In this document: piece after piece, positions 11,137 to 22,345 of the stretch | Position numbering within the stretch: position 1 is the stretch's first letter | Layout of the letters: each line of letters begins with the position of its first letter | Assembly (NCBI GenBank): GCA_030770535.1 | Contig: JASVEC010000006.1 | Coordinates: 1,612,001-1,676,000, forward strand | Reading direction: 5' to 3' | DNA from: Batkoa obscura | Taxonomy: Eukaryota > Entomophthoromycota > Entomophthoromycetes > Entomophthorales > Batkoaceae | DNA: 64,000 bases | Program-made: the position numbers and the translations under genes | The notes under the pieces: generated by a model | Seen by the model: the letters and a program-made list of their open reading frames with translations, nothing else | What the model was told of the DNA's origin: nothing | Database searches by the model: none

Positions 11137-12223
11137 TATGATCTTAACTAAATGGTTTAAACAGTACTTTTATTGGTTTTTATTTGACTTTAGTTAATAT
11201 AAAAGCATTCAAAGTTGTATAAAAATAAATTATATTGTATGTTTTACTTAGACCTTTCTCAATTATACTAATAGGATTTATTATAATATTAAATGTTTAA
11301 AATTCGATATTTTCCTGAACAAAAACTATTAAAAATAACAAAATAACAAAATAACAAATCATAAAAATTATCAGAATTCATTTGAATTGAGAGCTGTTTA
11401 TGTTAAACTACAGGCATGTTATGAGTTACGTTTTGATCTTGTATCATCTATCTTTTTTATGTCTATTTTTAATAGTATTAAATTATATGACATGAAATTT
11501 AAACATATCCCCCCTTAGATTATTCAAATTTTTAATAATTTGTTGTATATAATCAATATTTCTATGTATATAAAATATTAATATCCGAAAGCTCAAAATT
11601 AAATTTAATATTTTTACTCCTTTTAAATGCGGTCTTGGGCATTTTTAATTTTTGTTTAATCATTTTATGGATTGGCATTTTATGTTTTATATTGACCAAA
11701 GACAAAGAAAAAATGCCCAATCCATGTTTAAAACGAATCAATAGTAGCAGTCAATCCATATGATTTTTAGGTCAATATTATCCTTAAATAATTGACGTAG
11801 TCAAAAATAAACCTTAATAAGCTTAACTTTATTTTTTAATTAAAATTTCACTTATTAACAATTCTACTTCAAATTTTAATAAACAGTACATTTCCACATT
11901 AAAATAATTTAAACTAAATATGACTAAAGTGTATTTAATCTTTGAAAGGTTAAACTAGCGAGGTCTTTCTAATAGCTTAAAGTTGTCATAATGAAGATGT
12001 AGTGTAAAAATAGATCGTTTGTATTTGTAAACTATTTTTAAGCTATGATATCTTCAAGTTATAAAGAAAGCCACGTTTAGCTTAAATTGGTAATAGTTCG
12101 TTTGTCACCTGATCAAAGGGATAGTCAACTGATTTAAAGCATAATCAAATCATTGATTAATGTGATACTGTGAACTCCAATAGATGAGACTTTATGGTGC
12201 TATGCATGTTATTATATATTAAT

Positions 12224-12304
12224 GTCTTTTTCTTTGTTTAATTTTATAATTTTCAAGCGCTATTGTGTGGAAAATTATCGGTAGGATTCAAACAAAAAAG
12301 GCAT
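12224..12304 (+). mobile_element. TA-MITE copy 5, decayed
   Basis: Only the centre is recognisable: TTTCAAGCGCTATTGTGTGG followed by AAAATTATCGGTAGGATTCA. The ends have diverged beyond recognition. Confidence 0.5.
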
Positions 12305-12460
12305 GTTCTAATGTTCTAATGTAATCTTGTATTTGGTTTTTAAGTCGATACACTCTAAGAACCCAATAACCAAATAAATAGCGTAATCCTTTTTTAAAAT
12401 AAAAAGTAGTAATATAAAAAGATTACTCATCTAAGAAGCGTTTTGCCTCCGAGACAAAAA

Positions 12461-14880
12461 ATGAACATGAGCATTTTGCTTAAAAATAAAGTATCAAAAC
12501 AAAATATGACAAGTAAATCTGGTGTTGGAGGAAATAAAGTCACCGAAATGTCCTTGAAAAAAGATGTGATTATCCAAGAGGGTAATAATATATCTGAAGA
12601 TGAAAGTAAAATAATTAGGATAAATGAAGTTAATAGTAGAGGGAATTTACCATTTCCATTGCAATCCAAGGAAGAAACTATAATTTAAAGACCAAAGGAA
12701 AGTTTGTTGAGTTACTCAAAATACCTTTTATAACTAGTGGAAAATTTGTAAAGAACGTATGTGGGTGTTTTTTTTTGGCTTCACCACTTTTTCCATCTTT
12801 TGAGTGCTATTTGAGCGGAAAAACTATTAGTAAAATTCTTAAATAAAAAAATACACCTCCATATGTAGAAATTATAAGTTTAAACTGGTGGACAACATCA
12901 AATATGGCTTCATTTGTGTAAAGAACAGTTCAACGGTCCTAATGCAATGGATTTATGCTGTGGTTATTTTATTGGTCCCAATCCTTTGGACAATTCCGTT
13001 ATGGATGTCTCGTCTAATTCTGATGATTCTGATGATTTTCCAAATGATACTAATTTAAAGACTTCATTGATAGGCTCTATAGTCGACACCGATGCTTCTG
13101 ATAGGAACATTGTAGATATATCCTCTAATTCAGATAATATCATTACCTCGCCAATGAGCAATTCATTTTATGAGACGGCCTTACGCGATTTTTCTTATGC
13201 TGGTATGGTCCTTTTCAATAAATACATTGAGGATATATCTTCTGATTCTATTAATGGTATAAATTCTCCAATAAATGATGGTTCTGGTGAAATATTCGCT
13301 TCCTGTGATTTTAATGTAGATATCAATCCTTTAAATAGTGATGTTGTGGATATACCTTATGATCCTGGTAACATTATCAATTCTTCAATGACTGAGAAAT
13401 TTGAAACGAAGCCTTTCAGTGGTGCTGTTGACCTACCATCTCACTCCTATTATAGTTATAGTATCCCTTTGGATAATGCTTGTAATGAATTAGATCAATC
13501 CATAAATACTACCAACATTTTCAACCAATTTAATGAAATTAGAGATCGAACTATGAGGGAGAATATTAATTGAACAATTTAAACTTGGTTGAGGACAACA
13601 ATTTTACAGATAACCTTCTTTGTCGTAAATTTGATATGAGTTCCAGGAGAAGGAAAAGATCTGATTGTGCGTTTTTTAATAGTGAGTATCCTGGCATTTC
13701 AACTGGTTATAAACATAAACACAATGCTATTAATGACTTACAAGAAATAGAAAATAGTTGTAATGAAGTAGATTCATCCGCAGATCCCATTTACAATGAA
13801 ATTAAGAATAGTGAAGAGTTACATAAATGTTATAATAGTATTAATATGAACACTTCAAATTTGCAAAGTAATGTATCTAATATTGTTAAAAGTTTGGAAC
13901 AAACAAGTACTAATTATGAAGATATATAAAAACATGACTGAATATTGCGATGAGCTTAAAAATGATAATCTTATTAAACCTCTTTATAGTGGTATTGGTG
14001 AGAACAATCTATACTTGAATAATTATGAATCCAGTATTATTAATACTGCTAATTTATCAACGAATAATAATCGTAATAAAATAAATCCATCCATGAATCT
14101 TGCTTGTGATGGAAGTAAAAATAATGGAAATGAAGATACCTTTAATAGTGGTATCGATTTAAACACATTATACTCATATAACAATAAAACAAGTATCACT
14201 AATATTTCAATGGATGATAATTTCAATGAAATAGATATATCCGTAAACCATGCTTACAACGAAATTAAAAATAACAAAAATAAAGATTCAATATATAATA
14301 ATATTGATTCTAACGCGTTAAATTCAAATGATAGTGAAGCCGATATAATAAATAACTTAATGCAATTGATCATTAATTTAAATTCAATGGTCAAAAACAT
14401 ATCTAATCAAGTGTCTACATTAGATCAAAATGTAAATTTAATAAGTAAAAGCGCTGAACAGCATAATAAACTACTCGATAAATTACATAGCTAAACAAAT
14501 ATGTCAAATTAATTTGTAAATCCCCATATTTCGCCAACTAACCGATATTTTGGTCCAAATAATACTCATTTTATTATACCAAATCAGCTTGTATGCCCTC
14601 ATGTTTTTCCAATTAATTCATATCTTGATATAAATAATAATGAATTTAATAGCAATTCGTACTTTGATTCAAACAACAAGCAGTCTATTAATAATTCATC
14701 TCTTGACCTAAATACCAATCAATTAAGCATCAGCCCATATTTTGATTTAAAAAATAAACAGCTTAGTATGGATCATCAAAATAATTTATTCAATAAATTT
14801 GATGTAATGTCAATTAACCCAAGTTTATCAAGGCTTAAAGTCAATAACAACATCCTGAACAACGGTAATACAAATTAATT
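12461..14880 (+). pseudogene. CENP-B-family gene copy, broken and carrying a MITE
   Basis: The ATG at 12461 and following residues (GGNKVTEMSLKKDVIIQEGN, PLQSKEE) align with the protein at 17021-18232. After 12688 the match continues in another frame (LKTKGKFVELLKIPF..SGKFVKNVC), and a MITE (12760-12861) then splits the second helix-turn-helix region. Downstream, open stretches at 12914-13573, 13570-13929 and 13871-14494 are Asn/Asp/Ser-rich. The last of these includes the coiled-coil-like NSMVKNISNQVSTLDQNV, equivalent to SEQVFKLSQDITSVNQNV in the 17021 protein. The 14508-14880 segment resembles the C-terminal repeats (SPTNRYFGPNN, SPYFDLKNKQLSMDHQNN). At least three frame changes plus the insertion break it. 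It is longer in the middle than its relatives, with repeated acidic units of the type DISSNSD. Confidence 0.7.
12760..12861 (+). mobile_element. TA-MITE copy 6, inside the CENP-B-family pseudogene
   Basis: Flanked by TA at 12758-12759 and 12862-12863. Core GAGTGCTATTTGAGCGG, right end TACACCTCCA. It interrupts the segment that encodes the second helix-turn-helix in the related gene at 17021. Confidence 0.8.
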
Positions 14881-15230
14881 ATAACAATAAACAACTTTTG
14901 TCAACGTATCTCATCCTTTTCTTTTCATGCCATTGATTCTTATAAACTCTTTGGAATGCTTATAACCTCGAATTTCAATAATTTTTATATCTGTAATACC
15001 TGTGTAACATAGATATTAGCCTTATTATGTTTGCTAACTATACCCTACGTTATAATAATACAAAGTAGTTTAGTATTAATGCTTTATTAATTATAAGTAG
15101 TAATCAATAAATAAGTAACATCTTTAAATCCTTAAGTAGCATTAATTATTATTTTTTAGTCAAATGCCAAAAACACTATAGCTTTATTGTATAATGGAAA
15201 CTAGAAGAGTTGGCTTAGAGAAAAGCCATA
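14881..15230. other. intergenic
   Basis: No gene. The stretch around 14930-15120 resembles the 3' flank of the gene at 17021-18232 (for example CCTACGTTATAATAATACAA, and a later TTTATTAATTATAAGTA, in both). The copies therefore share downstream DNA as well as coding sequence. Confidence 0.6.
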
Positions 15231-15331
15231 TGGGGATGTATTTTTGTGTTTAAGAATTTTACTAACAATTTTTCCACTCAAATAGCGCTTGAAAAATGGA
15301 AAAAATAATGAAGCCAAAAAAAACAGCCCCA
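15231..15331 (-). mobile_element. TA-MITE copy 7
   Basis: TA on both sides, ends TGGGGATGTATTTTTG and inverted ACAGCCCCA, reverse-oriented core CTCAAATAGCGCTTG. Confidence 0.85.
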
Positions 15332-15778
15332 TATAAAGAAAGGTCTTTGAGCCTTAAGGCTAAGAGTCATTGTAAAATAGTAATTTTATCTTGCTTAATT
15401 ATTATATCAAGTTTTTTATCATTATATTAAATCTAGACTAATTTTTCCACTTTTATATTGTTAAATAGCTTTATTCGTTCATATTTTTTTCTTTAGCTTG
15501 TCTGATACTATTAATATAAATTATATATATTATCTATAAGATATGATTTTATCATTTCAATTTTATAAAAAAAATTAAAAACACTAAAACTTTATTAGCC
15601 CCTTGGTTTCCATAACTTCAATTGCTGGTTCATCTTAAATTTTACTATCACAAATATTCAATAGTTTCTGACTTTTTCAGGACTTCAAAGAATGATTTAA
15701 ATATATATGTTTATCTTAGGTTTTTATAATATTTAGCTTGACTTTTTATAAATTTTTTATTAAGTATTTTTTATAAGT

Positions 15779-16234
15779 TGTGAAATATTGGTTTATCAGC
15801 TCTCGGATTAATTATTATGTTATAATCATTTAACTTGTTTGCAAAACTAGTTGTAGTCTTGTAATCAATTAACCGTGAACCATATGGTATAATCAACTCA
15901 GAGTTCCTTGCTTTGATTTGCTGTGAGAATTTCTAACTTCACATTGCAAAGAATATAAAAGAGGTTCTTCAACATGATAACTCGAGGCTTTTAATAGAAT
16001 TACTCCCTGATATCATACCATTAATAAAACCACTAAGTCTTTCTGACAATATCTTACGTAGATTTTACAGTAGTATTTTCTATTATATTTGTTTACATAG
16101 TTCATAGCTTATTACATACTATTCCTATTAATTTAAGTTTACCCTAGTTACATAAACTAAGATCGTTCGACTCGAGGCAAGCTAATCAACCAAGAACTGC
16201 TTTTAACTCCTACCACTGAGTACCGACTTTCGCA
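15779..16234 (+). mobile_element. solo LTR, ~456 bp
   Basis: Begins TGTGAAATATTGG and ends CTTTCGCA. Internal landmarks (GAGTTCCTTGCTTTGATTTG, ACTCGAGGCTTTTAATAGAA, ACCACTGAGTACCGACTTTC) are shared with the other LTR copies. Flanks give no clear 4-bp duplication. It is moderately old, and no internal retrotransposon region adjoins it. Confidence 0.7.
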
Positions 16235-16604
16235 TAGACTTTCATAAGTAAAAAACTATTCTAAGTCTTTCAATCTACTTAGGTATGCTATTTAATTTAA
16301 ATATTTTATGGTTTTTATAAGTTTAGATTAACAACAATTTCGATAATATTTTTCTAGTTAATCATTTAACTCTTTAAATAATAATAAGCTTGCTTTGATT
16401 ATATACAAGTATAAAAAAATTATAAAATAAGAGTAATATAAAATATTTAAAAAATTATTAGGTATCAACATTGATTAAATGAAGATTAGTGTTAGTATAG
16501 TGTAACTCAACTCTATAAAATGAATTAGCATAAATTCTAGGCAAAATAAACTTCACAATTTAAAAAAAATTCAATGTATATAAAACTCAATAAAAATACA
16601 CCAT

Positions 16605-16652
16605 TTGAGTGGAAAAATTGTTAGTAAAATTCTTGAACAAAATACATCCCTA
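16605..16652 (+). mobile_element. half of a TA-MITE (copy 8)
   Basis: Contains CATTTGAGTGGAAAAATTGT through TACATCCCT, the right half of the family. The left half is missing. Confidence 0.6.
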
Positions 16653-16668
16653 ATTTTATTTTTTTAAA

Positions 16669-16764
16669 TGAGAATATATTTTTTGTTTAAGAATTTTACT
16701 AACAATTTTTCCACTCAAATAGTACTTAAGATAGAGAAAATAACGAAACCAAAAAACATCCTCA
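16669..16764 (-). mobile_element. TA-MITE copy 9
   Basis: Reverse-oriented copy just 16 bp from the half copy 8, so the pair forms a short inverted arrangement. Core CTCAAATAGTACTTAAG, tips diverged (TGAGAATATATTTTTTG and AACATCCTCA). Confidence 0.65.
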
Positions 16765-17020
16765 AATCATACTGAAAACTACGCAAATATCAACAAGTAT
16801 GACTTCATTTTTTGTTTTTATAGGTTAATATCTAGTAAAAAAAGTCAAGCCAATCACAATTGCTTTTGTATAAAGATGACGATTCATAATGACCTTTGAG
16901 TTGGTACACTCTAAGAACCAGGTAACAGAGTATTTAAATGATGAAATCTTTTCTTAAATATGAATAAATAATAATAAAATTTCTTCCTCTAAGAAAAGCG
17001 TATTGTCCTTAAAACAATAA

Positions 17021-18232
17021 ATGAACATTATGGATTCACTTGAAAACAAAGCATTACAACAAAGTACAACAAATGAATCTGATATTGGAGGAATTAAAGT
17101 CACTGAGATTTCCTTGAATAATGATAAAACTATTCAAGAAGGTAATAATATGTTTGAAAATGGAAGTAAATCCATCCAGATAAATGAATCCAACGATGGT
17201 AGCAACTTAGAACTCCCACTACAATATAAAAAGCAAGCTCTAATTGACAAAACCAAAAAAAAGCTTGTTGAGTTGGTCAAAACGCATTTTACAACTAATA
17301 AAAAATGGGTAAAAAAATTCTGTAAAAGGTTCAAGTTTAAATCAATAAATGGTGTCAAAAGTGATTCCACTCATTCAAATGATACATCAAACGATAATTT
17401 TGGAGTAGCTTTATTCTTGTTGTCTACTGGCGAATACGGTACTTTAGATACTGACGATGCGGATCTATCACATGGAGATGATAACGGTTTTAACTGTCTG
17501 TTGTGTAATAGTTTTAAGGGTATATGTATATGTATAAATTCTGTTTATGCTAAAAGTGCAAATAATGAAGACCTAGATCAATTTATCGTTGATATTAATT
17601 CAAATACTATTTACTCAAATACCAGTGAGACCAGTATTATTAATCATTTAAAACAGATAATCAATAGTCAAGATTTATTGATCAAGACCTTATCTGAGCA
17701 AGTTTTTAAATTAAGTCAAGACATAACTTCAGTAAATCAAAATGTTGAACATCAAAGCCAATTACTATGTAGCTTTCAAAGTCAAACAAATATAGTAGGT
17801 CACGCTGGATATCCTCATATTTCTCCAATTAATCCATTTTTTGATTTAAGTAACAATCAATTCGATCTGGTTTACCAAAACAATTCATTTAATACATTCG
17901 ACACAATCTCAACTAATCCATCTTTTGGTTTAAGCAATACTCGGGCTGACACGTTTCACCAAAATAGCTTGTCTAATACATTTGATTCAATGCCAACTAA
18001 TCTATCTTCTGATATAAATAATAATCAGTTTGGTATGTACGATCAAAACAATTCATATAGTGCTATTTTTCCAACTAACCCATTTTTTGATCCAAATAAT
18101 ATACAGCTTGATATGACTTATCAAAAAAATTTATTTGGTGCATTTGATACAATGCCGGTTAAACCAAGTTTTCCAGGACTCTATCTCAATAATAGCGCCC
18201 TGGAAGACGTTGACAAAACTTGGATACAATAG
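17021..18232 (+). CDS. CENP-B-family Asn-rich protein, first helix-turn-helix degraded
   Basis: Single-exon gene of 403 residues from the ATG at 17021 to TAG. Residues about 70-110 (LPLQYKKQALIDKTKKKLVE, then KKWVKKFCKRFKFK) match the second CENP-B-type helix-turn-helix of the protein at 9446-10561. The region that should hold the first helix-turn-helix is only weakly similar. A coiled-coil-like segment follows (LIKTLSEQVFKLSQDITSVN). The C-terminal third is made of about four ~30-residue units of the type NPFFDxxNNQFDxxYQNNxF. No DDE catalytic domain is present. It is probably a nuclear DNA-binding protein or a relic of one. Neighbours on both sides are repeats. Position and order suggest it duplicated with the pseudogene 2 kb upstream. 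Confidence 0.7.
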   Translation: MNIMDSLENKALQQSTTNESDIGGIKVTEISLNNDKTIQEGNNMFENGSKSIQINESNDGSNLELPLQYKKQALIDKTKKKLVELVKTHFTTNKKWVKKFCKRFKFKSINGVKSDSTHSNDTSNDNFGVALFLLSTGEYGTLDTDDADLSHGDDNGFNCLLCNSFKGICICINSVYAKSANNEDLDQFIVDINSNTIYSNTSETSIINHLKQIINSQDLLIKTLSEQVFKLSQDITSVNQNVEHQSQLLCSFQSQTNIVGHAGYPHISPINPFFDLSNNQFDLVYQNNSFNTFDTISTNPSFGLSNTRADTFHQNSLSNTFDSMPTNLSSDINNNQFGMYDQNNSYSAIFPTNPFFDPNNIQLDMTYQKNLFGAFDTMPVKPSFPGLYLNNSALEDVDKTWIQ

Positions 18233-19500
18233 GAAACGATTTTTTTAAACATACTTTTTCCTTTTCTTTTTCCTTTTCATGGTTGTTTTTTCTCCTAAGC
18301 TCTGTGCAATATTTTTTATATCTGTAACATCTACGCAATGTAAATATTAGTCTTGTTATATTTTCTAAATATAGCCTACGTTATAATAATACAAGGCTGT
18401 TTAATATTGATACTTTATTAATTATAAGTAATAATAAATGAGTTTCATATTTAGATGTTCAAGTGGTATTAACTATTATCTTGTTTAATTAATTACCTTG
18501 ACTATTTTATCAATCTAAATCTAAGCCCGTTGTTGTTTATGCATTTTTTATATTCTTTATAAAAGGTAAGAAACTCAAAATGTTTTGTTTATGAGTATAA
18601 AATATAAGAGAAAATGATAACAAGGTAGAATGGTAAGTGATTGTGTTAGATATGTGAAGATATTATTCAACTATATTAAAATTGGTAAGAATCTAAATTT
18701 CAGAGCAACGTCCTTTGACTTGAACACTGTATGTTTAGAAGATGGGTATCCTGATTTATAATCCTAATTCTAGGCATAAAATATCCAAGCTAAACCAGAG
18801 GATGAAGATGATGAATTATAAACAGTTAGTTTTTTATAATAAGGTATTTATATATTATTAAATAACTCTTGTTTGTTCCCCTATTCCTCTCTAGCTTACC
18901 TGGAACTTTCGGGTATAAATCTTACGCTTTTATAGATGAAAGACCGTTCCTGTTAGTTCATTTTTATGGATGGATTATCTCATATATGTCGCCAGATCCT
19001 TATCAACTAAATCGTTTATTCTTTTTACCCTCTCTTATATTTAAAACGAACGATATTATGAAAAAAATTATTTGCAATTGGTACTATTTTAAACCTCAGA
19101 AATTAATTAGCTAATGCAGCTATTAAAGTTTGAATGTGCGCTAGCAAACTATGAATTATATAACCAACTATTTGTATTATCATACTTATTCGAGGCTTAT
19201 TGATTTTGTTTCTATTTCAAAATGAGCAGTTAGCTAGCACACATCCAAGCTTGAATAGTGTACTGGTTAACTAATTTCTAAATTTAAAAAGATAGCAAAA
19301 AAGGACAATTGGTAAGAAACATCCCTTTATATTGCATCTGCACTATTCTCTATTAAAGTGAGTAGAGGAACAACGTTTTTCTAGGTTTATAAAAGATTTT
19401 ACCTTTATCAAACAATTTTTTCTAATATTATGATTTTAAAGCAATGAAAAGTAACAGTGTATATGTTAAAATATAATTTTTAATAAATATGCTTTATTAC
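18233..19500. other. intergenic; possible decayed exon near 18897
   Basis: A short open stretch at about 18897-19111 follows a TCTCTAG acceptor-like site and reads LPGTFGYKSYAFIDERPFLL. It has no ATG in frame upstream and no recognised relatives, so it is not called as a gene. The rest is AT-rich, with 3'-flank similarity to the CENP-B-family copy upstream (CCTACGTTATAATAATACAA). Confidence 0.4.
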
Positions 19501-22345
19501 TCATACATTATTATCGTAGTAATGGTTATTCCAAAGCTTATAATACTCCCCTTTAAGCTTTAAAAGATCGTCATGTGTACCTTGTTCATGGATTTTACCA
19601 TCTTTCAAACTAGATTTTATTTTAGTAATGTTTATTAAACTAAAGTAATTTAGTTACCATATAATACAATCAGCATGTTTTATAGTTGTTAGTCTATGTG
19701 CAATAATTATCATAGTTTTCTTTTCTCTTGAAAGGTTCTTTAAAGCCTTTTGCAAAAGGTTTTCTGTGATACTAAAATAATAAGGTTAACTAAGAAATTA
19801 AAGACATTGTATTAGTTACTTATCCAATGATGAAGTAGCTTCATCAAGTACAATAATAGGAGAATCTTTTAAAAATACTCGAGCTAATAAAAGTCAATTA
19901 CTATAATTTAAAGTAACAAAGATATAATACCTAATGCTATTCTTTGCATTTCACCTCCAGAAAGAGTCAGACCTGATCCCCCAACTTTTGTGTCATAGCC
20001 ATCAGGTTGTTTTATGATCATTTCATGAATTTGTGCCTTTTTAGCTGCCTCAATCACCTGCTCATCACTAGCATTTGGATTCCCATATTTTATGTTGTAT
20101 TTAAATGAATTATTGAATAAGGAAAGTGACTTTTGATACAAATTAACAAACTTTAGATTGAAATAGTAAATTTAAACTACCTGAGGAACAATACTAAAAA
20201 AAGATCTTACTACCCTTTCATCAAGAGATTTAATGCTTTCGCCATTAATCAGAATATCTCCTGATGTTGGGTGATAAAATTTACTCAATAATTTAACTAA
20301 AGTTGATTTTCCGTTTCCAGAGTTACCAACGATTGCTAAAGTTTTGCCTTTATTTACGTTTAAGCTAATATTCTTTATGAGTAGCGGTTTATCCTCGTAA
20401 TTGAAAGAAACATTTCCTAATAAAACAATTAGTCAACTTAAATTAGCTTGAATAAATATGTACTAAATTCAACAGGATAATCACTAACAACATCAATGTA
20501 TTTAGGATCATCTTCAAGTTTAAAAGTAACTGGTAAATCGGTGATATCCAGTAGTTCCTTAGAGCTAGAGATCGCGTCTGATAAGCTGGAGAAAAGATGA
20601 CGGAAATTATATAACTAATTAAATAATGATTTAATATTGATTTAATATTAATTTAATATTAATTTGATATTAATCTAATATTGATTAGTTATTATAATAT
20701 TATAATTACCCCATAAAAAATATTATCAAAATAAGAAGTAAAATAAACAAAATCGCTTGGTTTTCCATTTCCATTGTAAATTTTAAAAGCACAAATAGAT
20801 CCACAAATTGCAAAGCATAGATTCTTTAAAATATCTAATACTACTTCTTTCATTGAATATGAATAAAAATTAGATCTCACATTACATCTTTCTCTTAATG
20901 ATTCTTGATAACGTTTAGACTCCCTCTTTTCACCTACGAATAATTTAACAATATCAAATCCTCTTATATTGTCATTAATTATATCATCTAATTTGTCTTC
21001 TTCAGTTTCGGAATCATCTGTATCTTTCCTAATGAATTTTAGAAACTTTGTTTACATTTTGTATAATGTTACCTATTGTTTAAATAAAAGATGTCGATTC
21101 CCATATATATAATAGTGAAAAATATATATATGGAAGTAGAGACTAATCCAAATGCATTATGGTAAACACGAATAGAGATAAAATAGTCAATAACATTTAA
21201 GTTATAGATAATAAATGTATTATAAAATACATCTTTTAGTTTTCTAGCAATTGAATCCTACTTAAGCTTTAAATAAATTGAATAAGATAAGGATATTATA
21301 TTACTATTGAATGAAGCAATTTGGAGTGATTATTTTTAACACGATGATTATATGGAAGACAAATGACTTTGTCAAATATCATAGTTGATATTGAGATTTC
21401 GATCTCTTTATTGATTTTTTCAAAATATTTCTCTTGGATGATATAAAATATGTTCATCTAAAAATTAATTATTGTTTATATATCAATTATATACTATTTA
21501 CTTCATCAGCATATTTAAATAAAAAATAAGGTATAAAAGTGTAAAGATAATCATTCCAGAAAACAGTTTTTGCATCTAAAGATAAGAGTTAAACTATGTT
21601 ATAAAATAAATCATCTTACTTTCATTAGAGAGCTTTAATTCTACTAAATCAATCGCTTTCTTTAAATAGATTGGGGTATAAAAATTAGCTATTCTTCCGA
21701 GAACGATAGCTGTTATAGCTATACTAGCCTCTAATATGTATTTCTTATTGATGAGAGATGTATAAAAAGGTAGAATTAACCTGAAAGCTTTACAAAGACT
21801 TGTAATAGTATCTTTAAGCTGATTGATACAATTCCAAATAATATCTTTGTATAAATTATAAATTATACAAATATAACTTAAGCATTTAAGTAATAAAGTT
21901 ATTATTATATAACAACTAGTCCTACTATTAGCTAAAATGATAATTATTATTTATAACAATTTACAAATTAGTTGAAATTACCATAGTATCCGTTTATACA
22001 ATATACTGCTGTATTAACTATATCAATACTATACAATAGTATTAAAACATAATTGGAAAGTAATTTGAAATTAAAATAATTCAAAGTATTTACTATCAAA
22101 AACATAGAACAAAGGACATATCTCAAGTTGCTATTATAACTTTTGGAAAGTTTAAAATAATGCCAAATAATTTCTTCAATGATATGAGATATGAGAAGCA
22201 ATTTACTTAAGATATTGTTAAGTATCTTAGCAATATTGAAATGAAATGGAAACTTTGGTTGTTGGTTAAACCATTGTTTTATATTAATATAGTTGAAATT
22301 AATAATATAAAATATTGGTATTAAAACTATACTAATTATAAACAT
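19501..22345 (-). CDS. ABC half-transporter copy B (HMT1/ABCB6-like), multi-exon
   Basis: Minus-strand gene with the same 12-exon plan as copy C. It starts with MFIISIVLIPIFYIINFNY and ends TGA after LWNNHYYDNNV. It has an N-terminal hydrophobic extension, a six-helix-type membrane domain and a full ATPase domain: Walker A GNSGNGKS, LSGGEMQRIAL, DEATSSLD, IAHRLTT. From about 19531 to 22217 it is nearly identical to copy C, introns included. Only the first ~45 codons and the last few codons differ, and flanking DNA is unrelated. Its ATPase exons (about 19931-20473) are also nearly identical to copy A. It is likely an ATP-driven exporter of an internal or vacuolar membrane acting as a dimer; substrate unknown. 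An intron of about 95 nt (20600-20700) carries an ATTAATATTA microsatellite. Confidence 0.82.

Larger units (their letters stand above)
10562..12460. other. intergenic with MITEs
   Basis: Holds MITE copies listed separately at 11035-11136 and 12224-12304 and a short AAATAAC triple repeat near 11334-11357. A complementary pair of segments near 11640-11760 reads TTTTATGGATTGGCATTTT and, in reverse, AAAATGCCCAATCCATG, suggesting a degraded inverted repeat. The open frame on the plus strand at 10122-10673 is antisense to the CENP-B-domain gene. Confidence 0.5.

Noticed and set aside
18869-19114. 81-codon open frame
   Set aside because: Starts with TTG just after a stop, no conserved pattern; noted only as a possible decayed exon.
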